NCBI GenBank assembly: GCA_012520655.1
Contig: JAAYNW010000081.1
Location: forward strand, 1-55,274
Source: Clostridiales bacterium
GTDB lineage: Bacteria > Bacillota > Clostridia > Lachnospirales > Lachnospiraceae
Length of the DNA: 55,274 nucleotides
Reading direction: 5' to 3'
Shown: piece after piece, positions 24,539-33,658 of the stretch
Layout: every line of letters begins with the position of its first letter
Numbering within the stretch: position 1 is the first letter of the stretch
Position numbers and translations under genes: made by a program
Notes under the pieces: model-generated
Databases searched by the model: none
The model's input: only the letters and a program-made list of their open reading frames with translations
Told to the model about the DNA's origin: nothing

Positions 24539-26557
24539 ATGCAGGAAGAAAAGACAGACTATAACGATCATTTGAATTATAAGGAAGCTTATGAAAAAGA
24601 ACATATAAAGTGTGCGGACCTGGCAAATCGGGTTGCGGAGTTGGAAGAGAAGAACGAAGAGCTTGCTTTTAAGATAAATCGGATTAAAAGCAATCCCATT
24701 TGGAAGGCGAGCGCACCCTTTCGCAAAGCTATGCATTTTTTGCTGCGTCAGCGCAGCCGTTTGAAAAACTGTGGGAATTTCCGAGGGCTTGCTGCCAAGA
24801 TAAAATACAAACAGCGGGAAAGAGAGGCTATGGAACGTTTTGGAACAGCCAGCTTTCCTGATGAAAAAAGAAGGAAAGAAGAGCGGGAAGCAATTTTTCC
24901 TCATATGGTTAAGTTCAGCATTCTGGTTCCTCTCTATAATACACCGAAAGAATTCCTTTCTGCCATGCTCGATTCCGTAGTAAATCAGACGTATGAAAAC
25001 TGGGAACTTTGTCTGGCAGACGGTTCCGATGAAAAACATGCTTATGTCGGGGAAATCTGCAGGCAATATATAGAGAAGGATAGAGCACATGCCGGGGGGC
25101 GCCTCCGAATCGTTTATAAAAAGCTCGAGAGAAATGAAGGAATCTCAGGCAATACCAACCGTTGCTACGCTATGGCGACCGGCGAGTATATAGGGCTGTT
25201 CGACCATGATGATATTCTGCATCCTTCGGTGCTCTACGAATATGCCAAAGTTATTAATGAGCAGAATGCCGATTATATTTACTGTGATGAGACAACCTTT
25301 AAGAATAACGACATCAATAAAATGCTGACCATGCACTTTAAGCCGGATTATGCCATCGATAATCTGCGCGCTAACAATTATATCTGCCATTTCAGCGTTT
25401 TTCACAGACAGCTTCTGGATGGAACGGAGCTGTTCCGCACCAAATACGATGGTAGCCAGGACCATGACATGATCCTCAGGCTGACGGATAAAGCGAAGAA
25501 TGTCGTTCATGTGCCGAAGCTCATGTATTACTGGCGCTCTCATTCGGGTAGCGTGGCTTCCGGTATTCAGGCTAAGACTTATGCTATCGATGCGGCAAAG
25601 GGGGCGGTAGCGGAGCACCTTCGCGGTCACGGCTATAAGCATTTTAAGATAACAAGTACGAGAGCTTTTGAAACCATTTTTAAGATCAGCTATCAAATTA
25701 CCGGTAATCCCAAGATTTCCATAATTATCGCCAATAAGGATCATAAAGAGGATTTGAGCAGATGCATTACTTCTATTCTGGAGAAGTCCACCTATGATAA
25801 TTATGAGATCATCGTAGTGGAGAATAACAGCAAAACTCCGGAAATATGGGAATACTACGAGAAGCTAAAGGAAAACGAAAAAATAAGAATAATAAACGCA
25901 GGAAATGGGAAGTTCAATTATTCCGCAGTGAATAATCTGGGAGCGAAGAAGGCGGACGGAGAATATATACTGTTTCTCAATAACGACACACAGGTAATTA
26001 CGGTTAACTGGATGGAAGAACTGCTCATGTATGCGCAACGGGAAGACGTGGGAGCTGTAGGAGCCAAGCTCTATTATGAGAATAGAACCATACAGCATGC
26101 GGGCGTCGTGCTTGCGCTCGGTGCACACCGTACGGCGGGGCACAGCCATTATGGGCAGCATAGGGAGAACCTGGGTTATATGGGAAGGCTATGCTATGCC
26201 CAGAACGTGTCGGCGGTGACAGGAGCCTGTCTGATGGTATCCAAAGAATTGTATGAAAAGGTAGGCGGTCTGGACGAATCTTTTGCAATTTCTCTGAACG
26301 ACGTAGATTTTTGCTTAAAACTTAGAGAGTTAGGATATTTGAACGTTTTTACGCCCTTTGCAGAATTGTATCATTTTGAGTCCATATCCAGAGGACTGGA
26401 TGATAGAGGAGAAAAGGCGAAGAGATATGAGGAGGAATCCGTAAGATTTCGGGAAAAATGGAAAAAGGTTCTCGAAAAGGGAGACCCTTATTACAATCCA
26501 AATTTTTCCTTGGATCGCAGTGACTTTTCTTTAAAAATAGAAAAGAGTATGGTATAA
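24539..26557 (+). CDS. two-domain GT2 glycosyltransferase (WsaE/rhamnan-type)
   Basis: A 672-residue protein with an N-terminal coiled-coil helix (ADLANRVAELEEKNEELA, about 22-40) and two complete GT2 domains. Domain 1 (about 125-370): FSILVPLYNTPKEF, GLFDHDDILHPS as DxD region, DETTF, FKPDYAIDNLRANNYI, SQDHDMILRL. Domain 2 (about 390-620): ISIIIANKDHKEDLSRC, LFLNNDTQVI, GACLMVSKELYEKVGG and LNDVDFCLKL. Enzymes of this plan add two sugars in alternation with separate active sites. GGGAAAGG at 24523-24530 is 8 bases from the ATG. It is the only one of the three paralogues here with both domains intact. Confidence 0.92.
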   Translation: MQEEKTDYNDHLNYKEAYEKEHIKCADLANRVAELEEKNEELAFKINRIKSNPIWKASAPFRKAMHFLLRQRSRLKNCGNFRGLAAKIKYKQREREAMERFGTASFPDEKRRKEEREAIFPHMVKFSILVPLYNTPKEFLSAMLDSVVNQTYENWELCLADGSDEKHAYVGEICRQYIEKDRAHAGGRLRIVYKKLERNEGISGNTNRCYAMATGEYIGLFDHDDILHPSVLYEYAKVINEQNADYIYCDETTFKNNDINKMLTMHFKPDYAIDNLRANNYICHFSVFHRQLLDGTELFRTKYDGSQDHDMILRLTDKAKNVVHVPKLMYYWRSHSGSVASGIQAKTYAIDAAKGAVAEHLRGHGYKHFKITSTRAFETIFKISYQITGNPKISIIIANKDHKEDLSRCITSILEKSTYDNYEIIVVENNSKTPEIWEYYEKLKENEKIRIINAGNGKFNYSAVNNLGAKKADGEYILFLNNDTQVITVNWMEELLMYAQREDVGAVGAKLYYENRTIQHAGVVLALGAHRTAGHSHYGQHRENLGYMGRLCYAQNVSAVTGACLMVSKELYEKVGGLDESFAISLNDVDFCLKLRELGYLNVFTPFAELYHFESISRGLDDRGEKAKRYEEESVRFREKWKKVLEKGDPYYNPNFSLDRSDFSLKIEKSMV

Positions 26558-26558
26558 T
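26530..26558 (+). promoter_or_regulatory. probable extended -10 promoter of the phosphohexomutase gene
   Basis: TTTAAA (26530-26535), 17-base spacer, TATAAT (26553-26558) preceded by TGG. It lies inside the end of the upstream glycosyltransferase gene, 48 bases before the mutase start. Confidence 0.55.
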
Positions 26559-26605
26559 CCTTTACGGATTCAAATATCAGAGTATATGTACAGGAGGAGA
26601 TAGAT

Positions 26606-28327
26606 ATGAATTATAAGGAAGAATTTGAGTTTTGGTTGAACGATTCATATTTCGACGATGCTACGAAGAAAGAGCTCTTGGCAATCAGAAATGATGAAAA
26701 AGAGATGGAAGACCGTTTCTATAAAGAGTTGGAGTTCGGTACCGGAGGTTTACGCGGTGTAATCGGTGCGGGAACAAACCGCATGAATATTTACACGGTA
26801 AGAAAAGCTACACAGGGACTTGCAAATTATATTATCAAGCAAGGCGGCAAGGAAAAGGGAGTGGCTATTGCATATGACTCCAGAAGAAAATCTCCTGAAT
26901 TTGCGGATGAGGCAGCTCTTTGTCTGGCTGCAAACGGCATTAAGGCATATGTTTTTGAAGATTTGAGACCGACTCCGGAATTGTCTTTTGCCCTTAGAAA
27001 ATTGGGATGTATATCGGGAATCGTAATTACGGCAAGCCACAACCCGCCGGAATATAACGGATATAAAGCATATTGGGAAGATGGTGCGCAGGTAACGGCA
27101 CCGAGAGATAAGGAAATTATTTCGGAAGTAAAAAATGTTACAAATTATCATGAAGTAAAGACTATGGCAAAGCAAGATGCTATCAAGGCAGGTTTATATC
27201 AGGTCATAGGGAAAGAAATCGACGACGCATATATAGAGGAGCTGAAAAAACAGATTATTCATCCCGAGATTATCAAGGAAGTAGCCGATGATATAAAGAT
27301 TGTTTATTCTCCCTTCCATGGTACGGGAAATATTCCGGCAAGACGCATCTTATCGGAACTTGGCTTTAAACATGTGTATGTCGTTCCGGAACAGGAGCTG
27401 CCGGATCCTGACTTCACTACGTTAGAGTATCCCAATCCTGAGGACCCGAAAGCATTTACACTTGCGCTGAAGCTGGCGAAGGAAAAGAAAGCGGATATCG
27501 TGCTGGCGACCGATCCGGATGCGGACAGGCTCGGAATCTACGCTTTGGATACGAAGAGCGGTGAGTATGTTCCTTTTACCGGCAATATGTCGGGTATGCT
27601 CATTGCGGAATATATTTTAAGAGAAAGAAGAGCCACTGAGACGATGCCCGAGAATCCTGCCCTCGTTACGACGATTGTCACAACGAATATGGCAAAGGCT
27701 ATTTCAGATGAGTATAAAGTAAAATGTATCGAAGTTCTGACAGGCTTCAAATATATCGGTGAACAGATTAAATGGTTCGAAGAGAGCGGTTTCAGCAATT
27801 ATGTATTCGGATTGGAAGAAAGCTATGGCTGTCTTGCGGGAACCCATGCGAGAGATAAGGATGCCATAGTTGCAGTTATGTGTCTGTGCGAAGTGGCGGC
27901 GTGGTGCAAGAAACATGGAAAAACGGTATGGGATCAGATGCTCGACATGTATGAGAAATACGGATATTTCAAAGAGACGCAGTATGCCATCACGTTGAAG
28001 GGCATTGAAGGCTCCAAACAGATTGAACGGATCATGGCTCAGCTGAGGAATAATCCTCCGAAGAACTTCGGTGACTTGAGAGTGGTTGAAGTGAGAGATT
28101 ATGAGACCGGTAAGGTCATGCACATGGAAACAGGCAAGGAAAGCAAAACAGGGCTTCCGAAATCCAACGTTCTCTATTTCAATCTGACAAACGATTCCTG
28201 GTGCTGTGCACGTCCTTCAGGAACAGAACCGAAGCTCAAGTTCTATATGGGAGTAAAGGGGACGAGTCTGGAAGATGCGCAGGCAAAGGTAGAGAAGCTG
28301 ACAGAAGATCTGAAAGCACTGATTTAG
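26606..28327 (+). CDS. phospho-sugar mutase (phosphoglucomutase/phosphomannomutase)
   Basis: A 573-residue alpha-D-phosphohexomutase that interconverts hexose-6-phosphate and hexose-1-phosphate, supplying glucose-1-phosphate for RmlA. The phosphoserine loop is TASHNPPEYNGYK (Ser144), the metal loop DPDADRLG, the sugar-specificity loop GLEESYG and the phosphate-binding loop RPSGTEPKLKFY. The length fits the long phosphoglucomutase subfamily found in Firmicutes (PgcA-like). AGGAGG at 26591-26596 is an ideal ribosome site. An internal promoter suggests it is also transcribed apart from the upstream glycosyltransferases. Confidence 0.95.
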   Translation: MNYKEEFEFWLNDSYFDDATKKELLAIRNDEKEMEDRFYKELEFGTGGLRGVIGAGTNRMNIYTVRKATQGLANYIIKQGGKEKGVAIAYDSRRKSPEFADEAALCLAANGIKAYVFEDLRPTPELSFALRKLGCISGIVITASHNPPEYNGYKAYWEDGAQVTAPRDKEIISEVKNVTNYHEVKTMAKQDAIKAGLYQVIGKEIDDAYIEELKKQIIHPEIIKEVADDIKIVYSPFHGTGNIPARRILSELGFKHVYVVPEQELPDPDFTTLEYPNPEDPKAFTLALKLAKEKKADIVLATDPDADRLGIYALDTKSGEYVPFTGNMSGMLIAEYILRERRATETMPENPALVTTIVTTNMAKAISDEYKVKCIEVLTGFKYIGEQIKWFEESGFSNYVFGLEESYGCLAGTHARDKDAIVAVMCLCEVAAWCKKHGKTVWDQMLDMYEKYGYFKETQYAITLKGIEGSKQIERIMAQLRNNPPKNFGDLRVVEVRDYETGKVMHMETGKESKTGLPKSNVLYFNLTNDSWCCARPSGTEPKLKFYMGVKGTSLEDAQAKVEKLTEDLKALI

Positions 28328-28378
28328 GAATAAAATATGAATATTAGAATCAAGAAAGCATAAATTTCAATTCATATC

Positions 28379-28433
28379 GGACTGCCGCATAAACGGATAT
28401 AGCGCATTGCGTAATCGTTATATGCGACAGTCC
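28379..28433 (+). other. 55-base imperfect hairpin between mutase and glycosyltransferase genes
   Basis: GGACTG (28379-28384) pairs with CAGTCC (28428-28433), CGCATA (28386-28391) with TATGCG (28421-28426), and AACG with CGTT (28416-28419), with one mismatch and one bulge. No T tract follows (CCTGTGTTTTGG), so it is more likely a leader or processing element than a strong terminator. Confidence 0.55.
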
Positions 28434-28484
28434 CTGTGTTTTGGAATGTTACCGAGGAACTGAAACAAGAAAAGGTTGAAAAAG

Positions 28485-29906
28485 ATGGGGAACTCTGTAA
28501 TAAAAATAAGTAATTTGAAGAAAACCCTTCGTTATTTGAAAAAAAACGGATTTAAGAATGCATATTACGCCGCTATGGAGAGGATAGAACGAGAAAATGC
28601 ATCGGACTACCATTATCGTATGCCGGACGAACAGGAGCTTGAGAGGCAGAGGAAAGAGGCGGAGAAGTTTCCGTATATGTTCAGTATCCTTGTGCCCGCC
28701 TACGAGACCAACCCTTCGTATCTGCGCGAAATGGCAGATTCCGTGCTGAACCAGACATATTCCAAGCTGGAGCTGATTATTGCTGATGCGAGTTCTTCGG
28801 AAACTGTAAAGAAGGTAATAGAGACCTATGATGATAAAAGGATTCGCTATATAAGAATTCCGGAGAATAAAGGGATTTCTGCGAATACCAATGCCGCGCT
28901 ATCGAAAGCGGAAGGAGAATACATCGGTCTGATGGATCATGATGATATACTGACGCCGGATGCTTTGTATGAAATGGCAATAGCCATAGGAGAAAGCGAA
29001 AAAAGCGGGAATACGGCATGGATGCTGTATTCGGATGAGGATAAAGGAAACAAGGATTGTACAGCGTATTATGAACCTCATTTCAAACAAGAGCTGAACG
29101 TAGATTTGTTGTTATCAAACAATTATGTCTGCCATTTTCTGGTCATGAAAAGAGGACTTATAAAAAGCCTTAAGCTTCGGCCGGAATATGATGGAGCACA
29201 GGACTTTGATTTGGTGCTGCGCGCGGTGGGAAGGCTCCTTTACGAAACGAAAGAACAGAGAAAAGATCTTATGCGGGAGTGGGAAAGCGCAGGGAGAGCA
29301 TCAGTGGTTCATGTTCCCAAAGTATTGTATCATTGGCGCTGCCATACCGGTTCCACGGCGGAGAACCCTGAGAGCAAGCGGTATGCATATGACGCCGGAA
29401 GGTGTGCCGTAGAGGACTTTATTAAAAACAGAGGCTGGAACGGAAGAGTAGAAGATACGAGGCATCTCGGCTTCTACCGGATAAACTATGAATCGGATAT
29501 TTTTGTACAAAGGCCGGAGGTCGGTGTTGTCGGAGGAAAGATATTGAATGCTCGTAAGAAAATAGCGGGAGGCATTTATGATGAAGAGGGAACTCCATTA
29601 TACGAAGGACTTCGTCCGGAATACAGCGGCTACATGCATAGGGCGTCTCTTTTGCAGGAAGCATATGCTGTGGACGTACGCTGTATGAAGATAAGAAATG
29701 AACTTCGGAAAATGTTTGAGGAAACCTTCGGCGTACCGTATGAAGAGGAAGGCATTACCGGATATTTTGCCTATGAGAAATTGAAAAATTTTATGAAGGA
29801 AGCGGAATTAAAAGAAAAGAGTATGGATTTTTGCAAAAAGGTAAGAGCGGAAGGATATACGATTGTCTATACACCGGATGTAGCTGTAAGATGGACGGAT
29901 TCTTGA
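28485..29906 (+). CDS. GT2 glycosyltransferase with truncated second domain
   Basis: A 473-residue member of the same two-domain family. Domain 1 is complete (about 65-325): FSILVPAYETNPSYL, GLMDHDDILTPDAL, YSDEDKGN, AQDFDLVLRAVG, VLYHWRCHTGSTA. It is followed at once by the lower half of a second domain (RPEVGVVGGKILNARKKIAGG to YTPDVAVRWTDS), while the donor-binding upper half with its DxD is missing. So it probably keeps one active site. I chose ATG 28485, with AAAGG at 28471-28475, over the TTG at 28476. It belongs with the surface polymer genes; its sugar specificity cannot be told. Confidence 0.85.
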   Translation: MGNSVIKISNLKKTLRYLKKNGFKNAYYAAMERIERENASDYHYRMPDEQELERQRKEAEKFPYMFSILVPAYETNPSYLREMADSVLNQTYSKLELIIADASSSETVKKVIETYDDKRIRYIRIPENKGISANTNAALSKAEGEYIGLMDHDDILTPDALYEMAIAIGESEKSGNTAWMLYSDEDKGNKDCTAYYEPHFKQELNVDLLLSNNYVCHFLVMKRGLIKSLKLRPEYDGAQDFDLVLRAVGRLLYETKEQRKDLMREWESAGRASVVHVPKVLYHWRCHTGSTAENPESKRYAYDAGRCAVEDFIKNRGWNGRVEDTRHLGFYRINYESDIFVQRPEVGVVGGKILNARKKIAGGIYDEEGTPLYEGLRPEYSGYMHRASLLQEAYAVDVRCMKIRNELRKMFEETFGVPYEEEGITGYFAYEKLKNFMKEAELKEKSMDFCKKVRAEGYTIVYTPDVAVRWTDS

Positions 29907-29957
29907 TTATTTATACAAAATAAGAGTGTGCTGTAAGAAAAGATTGGGAGAAAACAT

Positions 29958-30920
29958 ATGGCGGCAACGATAGTAATACCCAATTACAACGGAATAAAGT
30001 ATATAGACGCCTGCCTGGAATCGGTTTATGCCGGAACGGTGATTCCGAAAGTGATTGTAGTGGATAACGGTTCCTGTGACGGAAGCATCGAACTGGTGGA
30101 AGAAAAATATCCGCAGGCAAGAGCGATACGCTTCGAGGATAACAAAGGCTTCTGTACCGCGGTAAATGCGGGAATAAAGGCGGCAGACACGGAATATGTT
30201 ATCTTGCTGAACAATGATACGCAAGTGGAGAGGCACTTTACGGAAGCGTTGGAAGCTGCTATAAGGAAGAGAAAAGACGCTTTTTCCGTGAGCGCAAAGA
30301 TGCTTTCGATGAAAGAGCCGGAACTTATTGACGGTGCGGGAGATTTATATTGTGCCTTAGGCTGGGCCTTTTCTATCGGGAAAGGAAAAGATAGAAAGAG
30401 CTTCGGTAAAGAAGCGGAGATCTTTGCTTCCTGTGCGGGAGCCGCGATTTACAGAAAAGAAATTTTTGATTCTATAGGTTATTTTGATGAAAATCATTTT
30501 GCATATTTGGAGGATATAGATATAGGATACAGGGCGAAGACTGCAGGATATCGCAACTACTTTTCGCCGGAAGCTGTCGTCTACCATGCAGGCAGCGGCG
30601 TGAGCGGTTCCAGATATAATGAATTTAAGGTAAAGCTGTCCTCCAGAAACAGCATATATCTTGTTTATAAGAATATGCCTTTCGTGCAAATCGTACTTAA
30701 TCTGCCTTTCCTTATACCCGGTTTTTTTGTAAAGTTTTTATTTTTTATAAAAAAGGGACTTGGAAAAACCTATTTTCTCGGATTGATGGAAGGTTTTAAG
30801 CTGTCGCTTTCAGGAAAAGGACGAGAGAAAAAAGTAAAATTCAAGTTAAAAAATCTGGTCAACTATATGAAGATACAGCTTGAACTTTGGATAAATCTGC
30901 TTCGAAGAATAATAGGATAG
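29958..30920 (+). CDS. GT2 glycosyltransferase
   Basis: A 320-residue single-domain GT2 enzyme: N-terminal TIVIPNYNGIKYIDACLES, VVDNGSCDGS, the DxD-like LLNNDTQVE (about residues 79-87), a central GAAIYRKEIFDSIGYFDENHFAYLEDIDIGYR acceptor-side block, and a hydrophobic C-terminal segment (about 235-265) that may lie on the membrane. The plan is that of rhamnosyltransferase-like enzymes of capsule and wall polysaccharide clusters. GGGAG is 8 bases before ATG 29958. It ends the glycosyltransferase run before a new promoter. Confidence 0.9.
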   Translation: MAATIVIPNYNGIKYIDACLESVYAGTVIPKVIVVDNGSCDGSIELVEEKYPQARAIRFEDNKGFCTAVNAGIKAADTEYVILLNNDTQVERHFTEALEAAIRKRKDAFSVSAKMLSMKEPELIDGAGDLYCALGWAFSIGKGKDRKSFGKEAEIFASCAGAAIYRKEIFDSIGYFDENHFAYLEDIDIGYRAKTAGYRNYFSPEAVVYHAGSGVSGSRYNEFKVKLSSRNSIYLVYKNMPFVQIVLNLPFLIPGFFVKFLFFIKKGLGKTYFLGLMEGFKLSLSGKGREKKVKFKLKNLVNYMKIQLELWINLLRRIIG

Positions 30921-30940
30921 CCTATTTATAGAAAATTAAG

Positions 30941-30969
30941 TTGTACTTTTTGGAATAATATTGTAAAAT
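30941..30969 (+). promoter_or_regulatory. sigma-A promoter of the wbaP-like gene
   Basis: TTGTAC (30941-30946), 17-base spacer, TAAAAT (30964-30969), 30 bases before the start codon. It separates the initiating transferase and LCP gene from the upstream operon. Confidence 0.75.
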
Positions 30970-30999
30970 GTTTAGCAGTATAGGAAATTTGGTGAAGAT

Positions 31000-32409
31000 A
31001 TGATAAAAGATAACCAAAAGTATTTCAATAGATTGCACCTGCTGGTGGATGCGGTTGTCGTAGCACTTTCCTATTCACTTGCATGGCTCATAAAGTTTAA
31101 GACGCCATTTGCGGATACAGAGCCGGGCGTAACTGCGTTGTCGGTAGAGACATATTTCAGTGCGCTTTATTTTATTGTGCCCGGATACGTTTTATTATAT
31201 TATTTTTTTAATATGTATACCCCTAAGCGGGCAACGAGAAGAAAGTATGAGATAACCAGCATTTTCAAAGCCAATACCGTTGCGGTATTTCTGTTTATGG
31301 TAGTGCTGTTTGTTGTTAAGCTGGAACATTTCTCGCGATCCTTGATTATCATTTTTTATGTAATCAATATCATTCTGACTACTTTGTTCCGGTCGATGAT
31401 TCGGAACATTCTGCAATATTTCCGCAAAAAGGGGTATAATCTAAAATATGTATTACTGGTTGGTTATTCACGTGCGGCTGAAGAATATATTACGAGGATT
31501 AATGCCAATCCCCAATGGGGATATGTGGTAAGAGGTATACTGGATGACAGAGTGCCGGGCGGAACCTTGTATAAAGGGGTAAAAGTGCTGGGCAGAATCG
31601 ATAATCTTCTTTATATATTACCTGAAAATAAACTGGACGAGATCGCGGTAACTCTGGCGCTGGAAGATTATGACCGGTTGGAGAGAATCGTGGATTTGTG
31701 TGAGAAATCGGGCGTACACACGAAGTTTATTCCCGATTACAATAGCCTTGTGCCGAGCAGGCCGTATACGGAAGACCTGATGGGACTTCCTGTTATCAAT
31801 ATCCGATATGTTCCTTTGACAAATACTTTGAACTGGGTGGCAAAACGAGCGGTAGATGTTGTCGGCTCCTTGTGCGGACTTGTAATTTCTTCTCCGATTA
31901 TGTTGCTTGCTGCCATTCTCGTAAAGTGTACGAGTTGCGGGCCCGTTATTTTTAAGCAGGAGAGAGTCGGACTTCATAATAAGCCGTTTAAAATGTATAA
32001 ATTCAGGACTATGGAGCTGCAAAAGCCTTCTCAGGAGCAGAAGGCATGGACGGTAAAGGATGATCCCCGCGTGACGAAAGTAGGAAAGCTTCTAAGAAGG
32101 ACAAGTCTTGATGAGCTGCCGCAGCTGTTTAATATACTTATGGGCGAGATGAGTCTGGTAGGCCCCAGACCTGAGAGGCCATTGTTCGTAGAAAAATTTA
32201 AAGAAGAAGTTCCCCGGTATATGATCAAGCATCAAGTTCGTCCCGGACTTACCGGCTGGGCGCAGATTAACGGTTACAGGGGTGATACTTCCATAAGAAA
32301 GCGTATCGAATACGATATATTTTATATAGAAAATTGGACGATGGGTCTGGACATAAAGATTATGTTTTTAACTGTTTTCAAAGGATTCATCAACAAAAAT
32401 GCTTATTAA
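31000..32409 (+). CDS. undecaprenyl-phosphate sugar phosphotransferase (WbaP/CpsE-like)
   Basis: Initiating phosphoglycosyltransferase of 469 residues that moves a sugar-1-phosphate from a nucleotide sugar to undecaprenyl phosphate. Four or five N-terminal helices (about residues 10-130) are followed by a Rossmann-like middle domain and the C-terminal catalytic domain with its re-entrant helix ([23 protein letters not shown]). Catalytic and conserved motifs are [22 protein letters not shown] (Asp-Glu dyad) and GPRPERP, then [15 protein letters not shown] galactose or glucose phosphate is usual for the family. The next gene (LCP ligase) follows within 30 bases. Confidence 0.95.
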   Translation: MIKDNQKYFNRLHLLVDAVVVALSYSLAWLIKFKTPFADTEPGVTALSVETYFSALYFIVPGYVLLYYFFNMYTPKRATRRKYEITSIFKANTVAVFLFMVVLFVVKLEHFSRSLIIIFYVINIILTTLFRSMIRNILQYFRKKGYNLKYVLLVGYSRAAEEYITRINANPQWGYVVRGILDDRVPGGTLYKGVKVLGRIDNLLYILPENKLDEIAVTLALEDYDRLERIVDLCEKSGVHTKFIPDYNSLVPSRPYTEDLMGLPVINIRYVPLTNTLNWVAKRAVDVVGSLCGLVISSPIMLLAAILVKCTSCGPVIFKQERVGLHNKPFKMYKFRTMELQKPSQEQKAWTVKDDPRVTKVGKLLRRTSLDELPQLFNILMGEMSLVGPRPERPLFVEKFKEEVPRYMIKHQVRPGLTGWAQINGYRGDTSIRKRIEYDIFYIENWTMGLDIKIMFLTVFKGFINKNAY

Positions 32410-32438
32410 AAAATGCAGGAAGATAAGGGAGAATGGAA

Positions 32439-33566
32439 ATGGCTACAAATTCTAAAAAGAGCAGAAGAAGCGAAGATACAAAAGCTTCCCAAAATGGTAA
32501 GAGCAGGAAAATGTCTGCGAAGGAAAGAGAAAGAAAAAAGAGAAAAAAGATTCTCCTTTTTATTGTGGAGATTTTTATACTACTTATTATGGTAGTGGTC
32601 TTATATGGTGTACTTAAGGGAGAAAAGGTCGGAAAAGTAGATTTGAACGAAGATGAACTCGTTATCAATGAGGAAGTAAAGGCACGGGAAGAAACGACGA
32701 ACATGAAGGGGTATCGAAATATTGCTTTATTCGGTGTAGACTCCACAACGGGAGCACTGACAAAGAATACGCGAAGCGATACAATTATGATTGCGTCCGT
32801 TAATCAGGATACGGGAGATTGCAAGCTTGTTTCCGTATACCGTGACACCTATCTCAATTTGAGCAACGATACTTATAATAAATGTAATTCAGCATATGCA
32901 AAGGGCGGCCCGGAGATGGCAATCAATATGCTGAATATGAACATGGATATGAATATAACGGACTTTGTAACGGTGGGATTTGCAGGGCTTACTGATACTA
33001 TTGACGCTCTTGGCGGCATTATGATAGACGTAGACAGCTCGGAAATTCATCATCTGAACAGCTATCAGTTTACGATGGCAGAAGACTTGAAGCGTTCTTA
33101 TAAAGAAGTTACAGACACAGGATATCAGCTGCTCAACGGTCTTCAAGCGACGGCATATTGCCGAATTCGCTATACGGCAGGCGACGATTTCAAGAGAGCA
33201 GAACGCCAGAGAGAAGTGCTGATGGCTGTTGCCGAAAAAGCCAAGACGGCCTCGCCGGCAACCTTAAATGAGATTGCCAACAATGTATTCAGCGAAGTTT
33301 ATACTTCTTTGGATTTGACGGAAATCTTAGACCTCTTGAGTAATATAAGCAAATATAATATTGTGGATCAAGCCGGATTCCCTAACGAACAGTACAGGAC
33401 AACAGGAACGATCGGTTCAAAGGGAAGTTGTGTAATCCCGTTGGATCTGAAAGAAAATGTAGAGTGGCTGCATCAGTTCTTATTTGATGAAAGCTATACG
33501 GTATCTTCGGATGTACAGTCATACAGCGATAAAATTAAGAGCGATACGAGTTCATATATAAATTAA
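32439..33566 (+). CDS. LytR-CpsA-Psr (LCP) family cell-wall glycopolymer ligase
   Basis: A 375-residue membrane-anchored enzyme that transfers polymers from undecaprenyl pyrophosphate to peptidoglycan. A basic cytoplasmic N-terminus (residues 1-41) is followed by one helix (about 42-60) and the LCP domain: NIALFGVDST, TRSDTIMIASVN (conserved Arg-Ser-Asp), SVYRDTYLNL, YAKGGPEMAINMLN and CRIRYTAGDDFKRAERQREVL (catalytic arginines). ATG 32439 is 7 bases from AAGGGAG (32425-32431), better than ATG 32433. With wbaP it forms the first and last steps of the polymer pathway in one transcript, closed by a terminator. Confidence 0.95.
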   Translation: MATNSKKSRRSEDTKASQNGKSRKMSAKERERKKRKKILLFIVEIFILLIMVVVLYGVLKGEKVGKVDLNEDELVINEEVKAREETTNMKGYRNIALFGVDSTTGALTKNTRSDTIMIASVNQDTGDCKLVSVYRDTYLNLSNDTYNKCNSAYAKGGPEMAINMLNMNMDMNITDFVTVGFAGLTDTIDALGGIMIDVDSSEIHHLNSYQFTMAEDLKRSYKEVTDTGYQLLNGLQATAYCRIRYTAGDDFKRAERQREVLMAVAEKAKTASPATLNEIANNVFSEVYTSLDLTEILDLLSNISKYNIVDQAGFPNEQYRTTGTIGSKGSCVIPLDLKENVEWLHQFLFDESYTVSSDVQSYSDKIKSDTSSYIN

Positions 33567-33593
33567 TGCAAGTTTAATAACCGAAATAAAAGT

Positions 33594-33620
33594 AAAAGGG
33601 CCTGAGGAGCAGGTCCTTTT
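33594..33620 (+). terminator. terminator after the LCP gene
   Basis: AAAAGGGCCTG (33594-33604), loop AGGAG, CAGGTCCTTTT (33610-33620); 11 pairs including one G-U. It ends with four T residues. Confidence 0.88.
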
Positions 33621-33658
33621 ATTAAAATCAGAAAAAGGTATATGAGAAGAGGCAGCCA

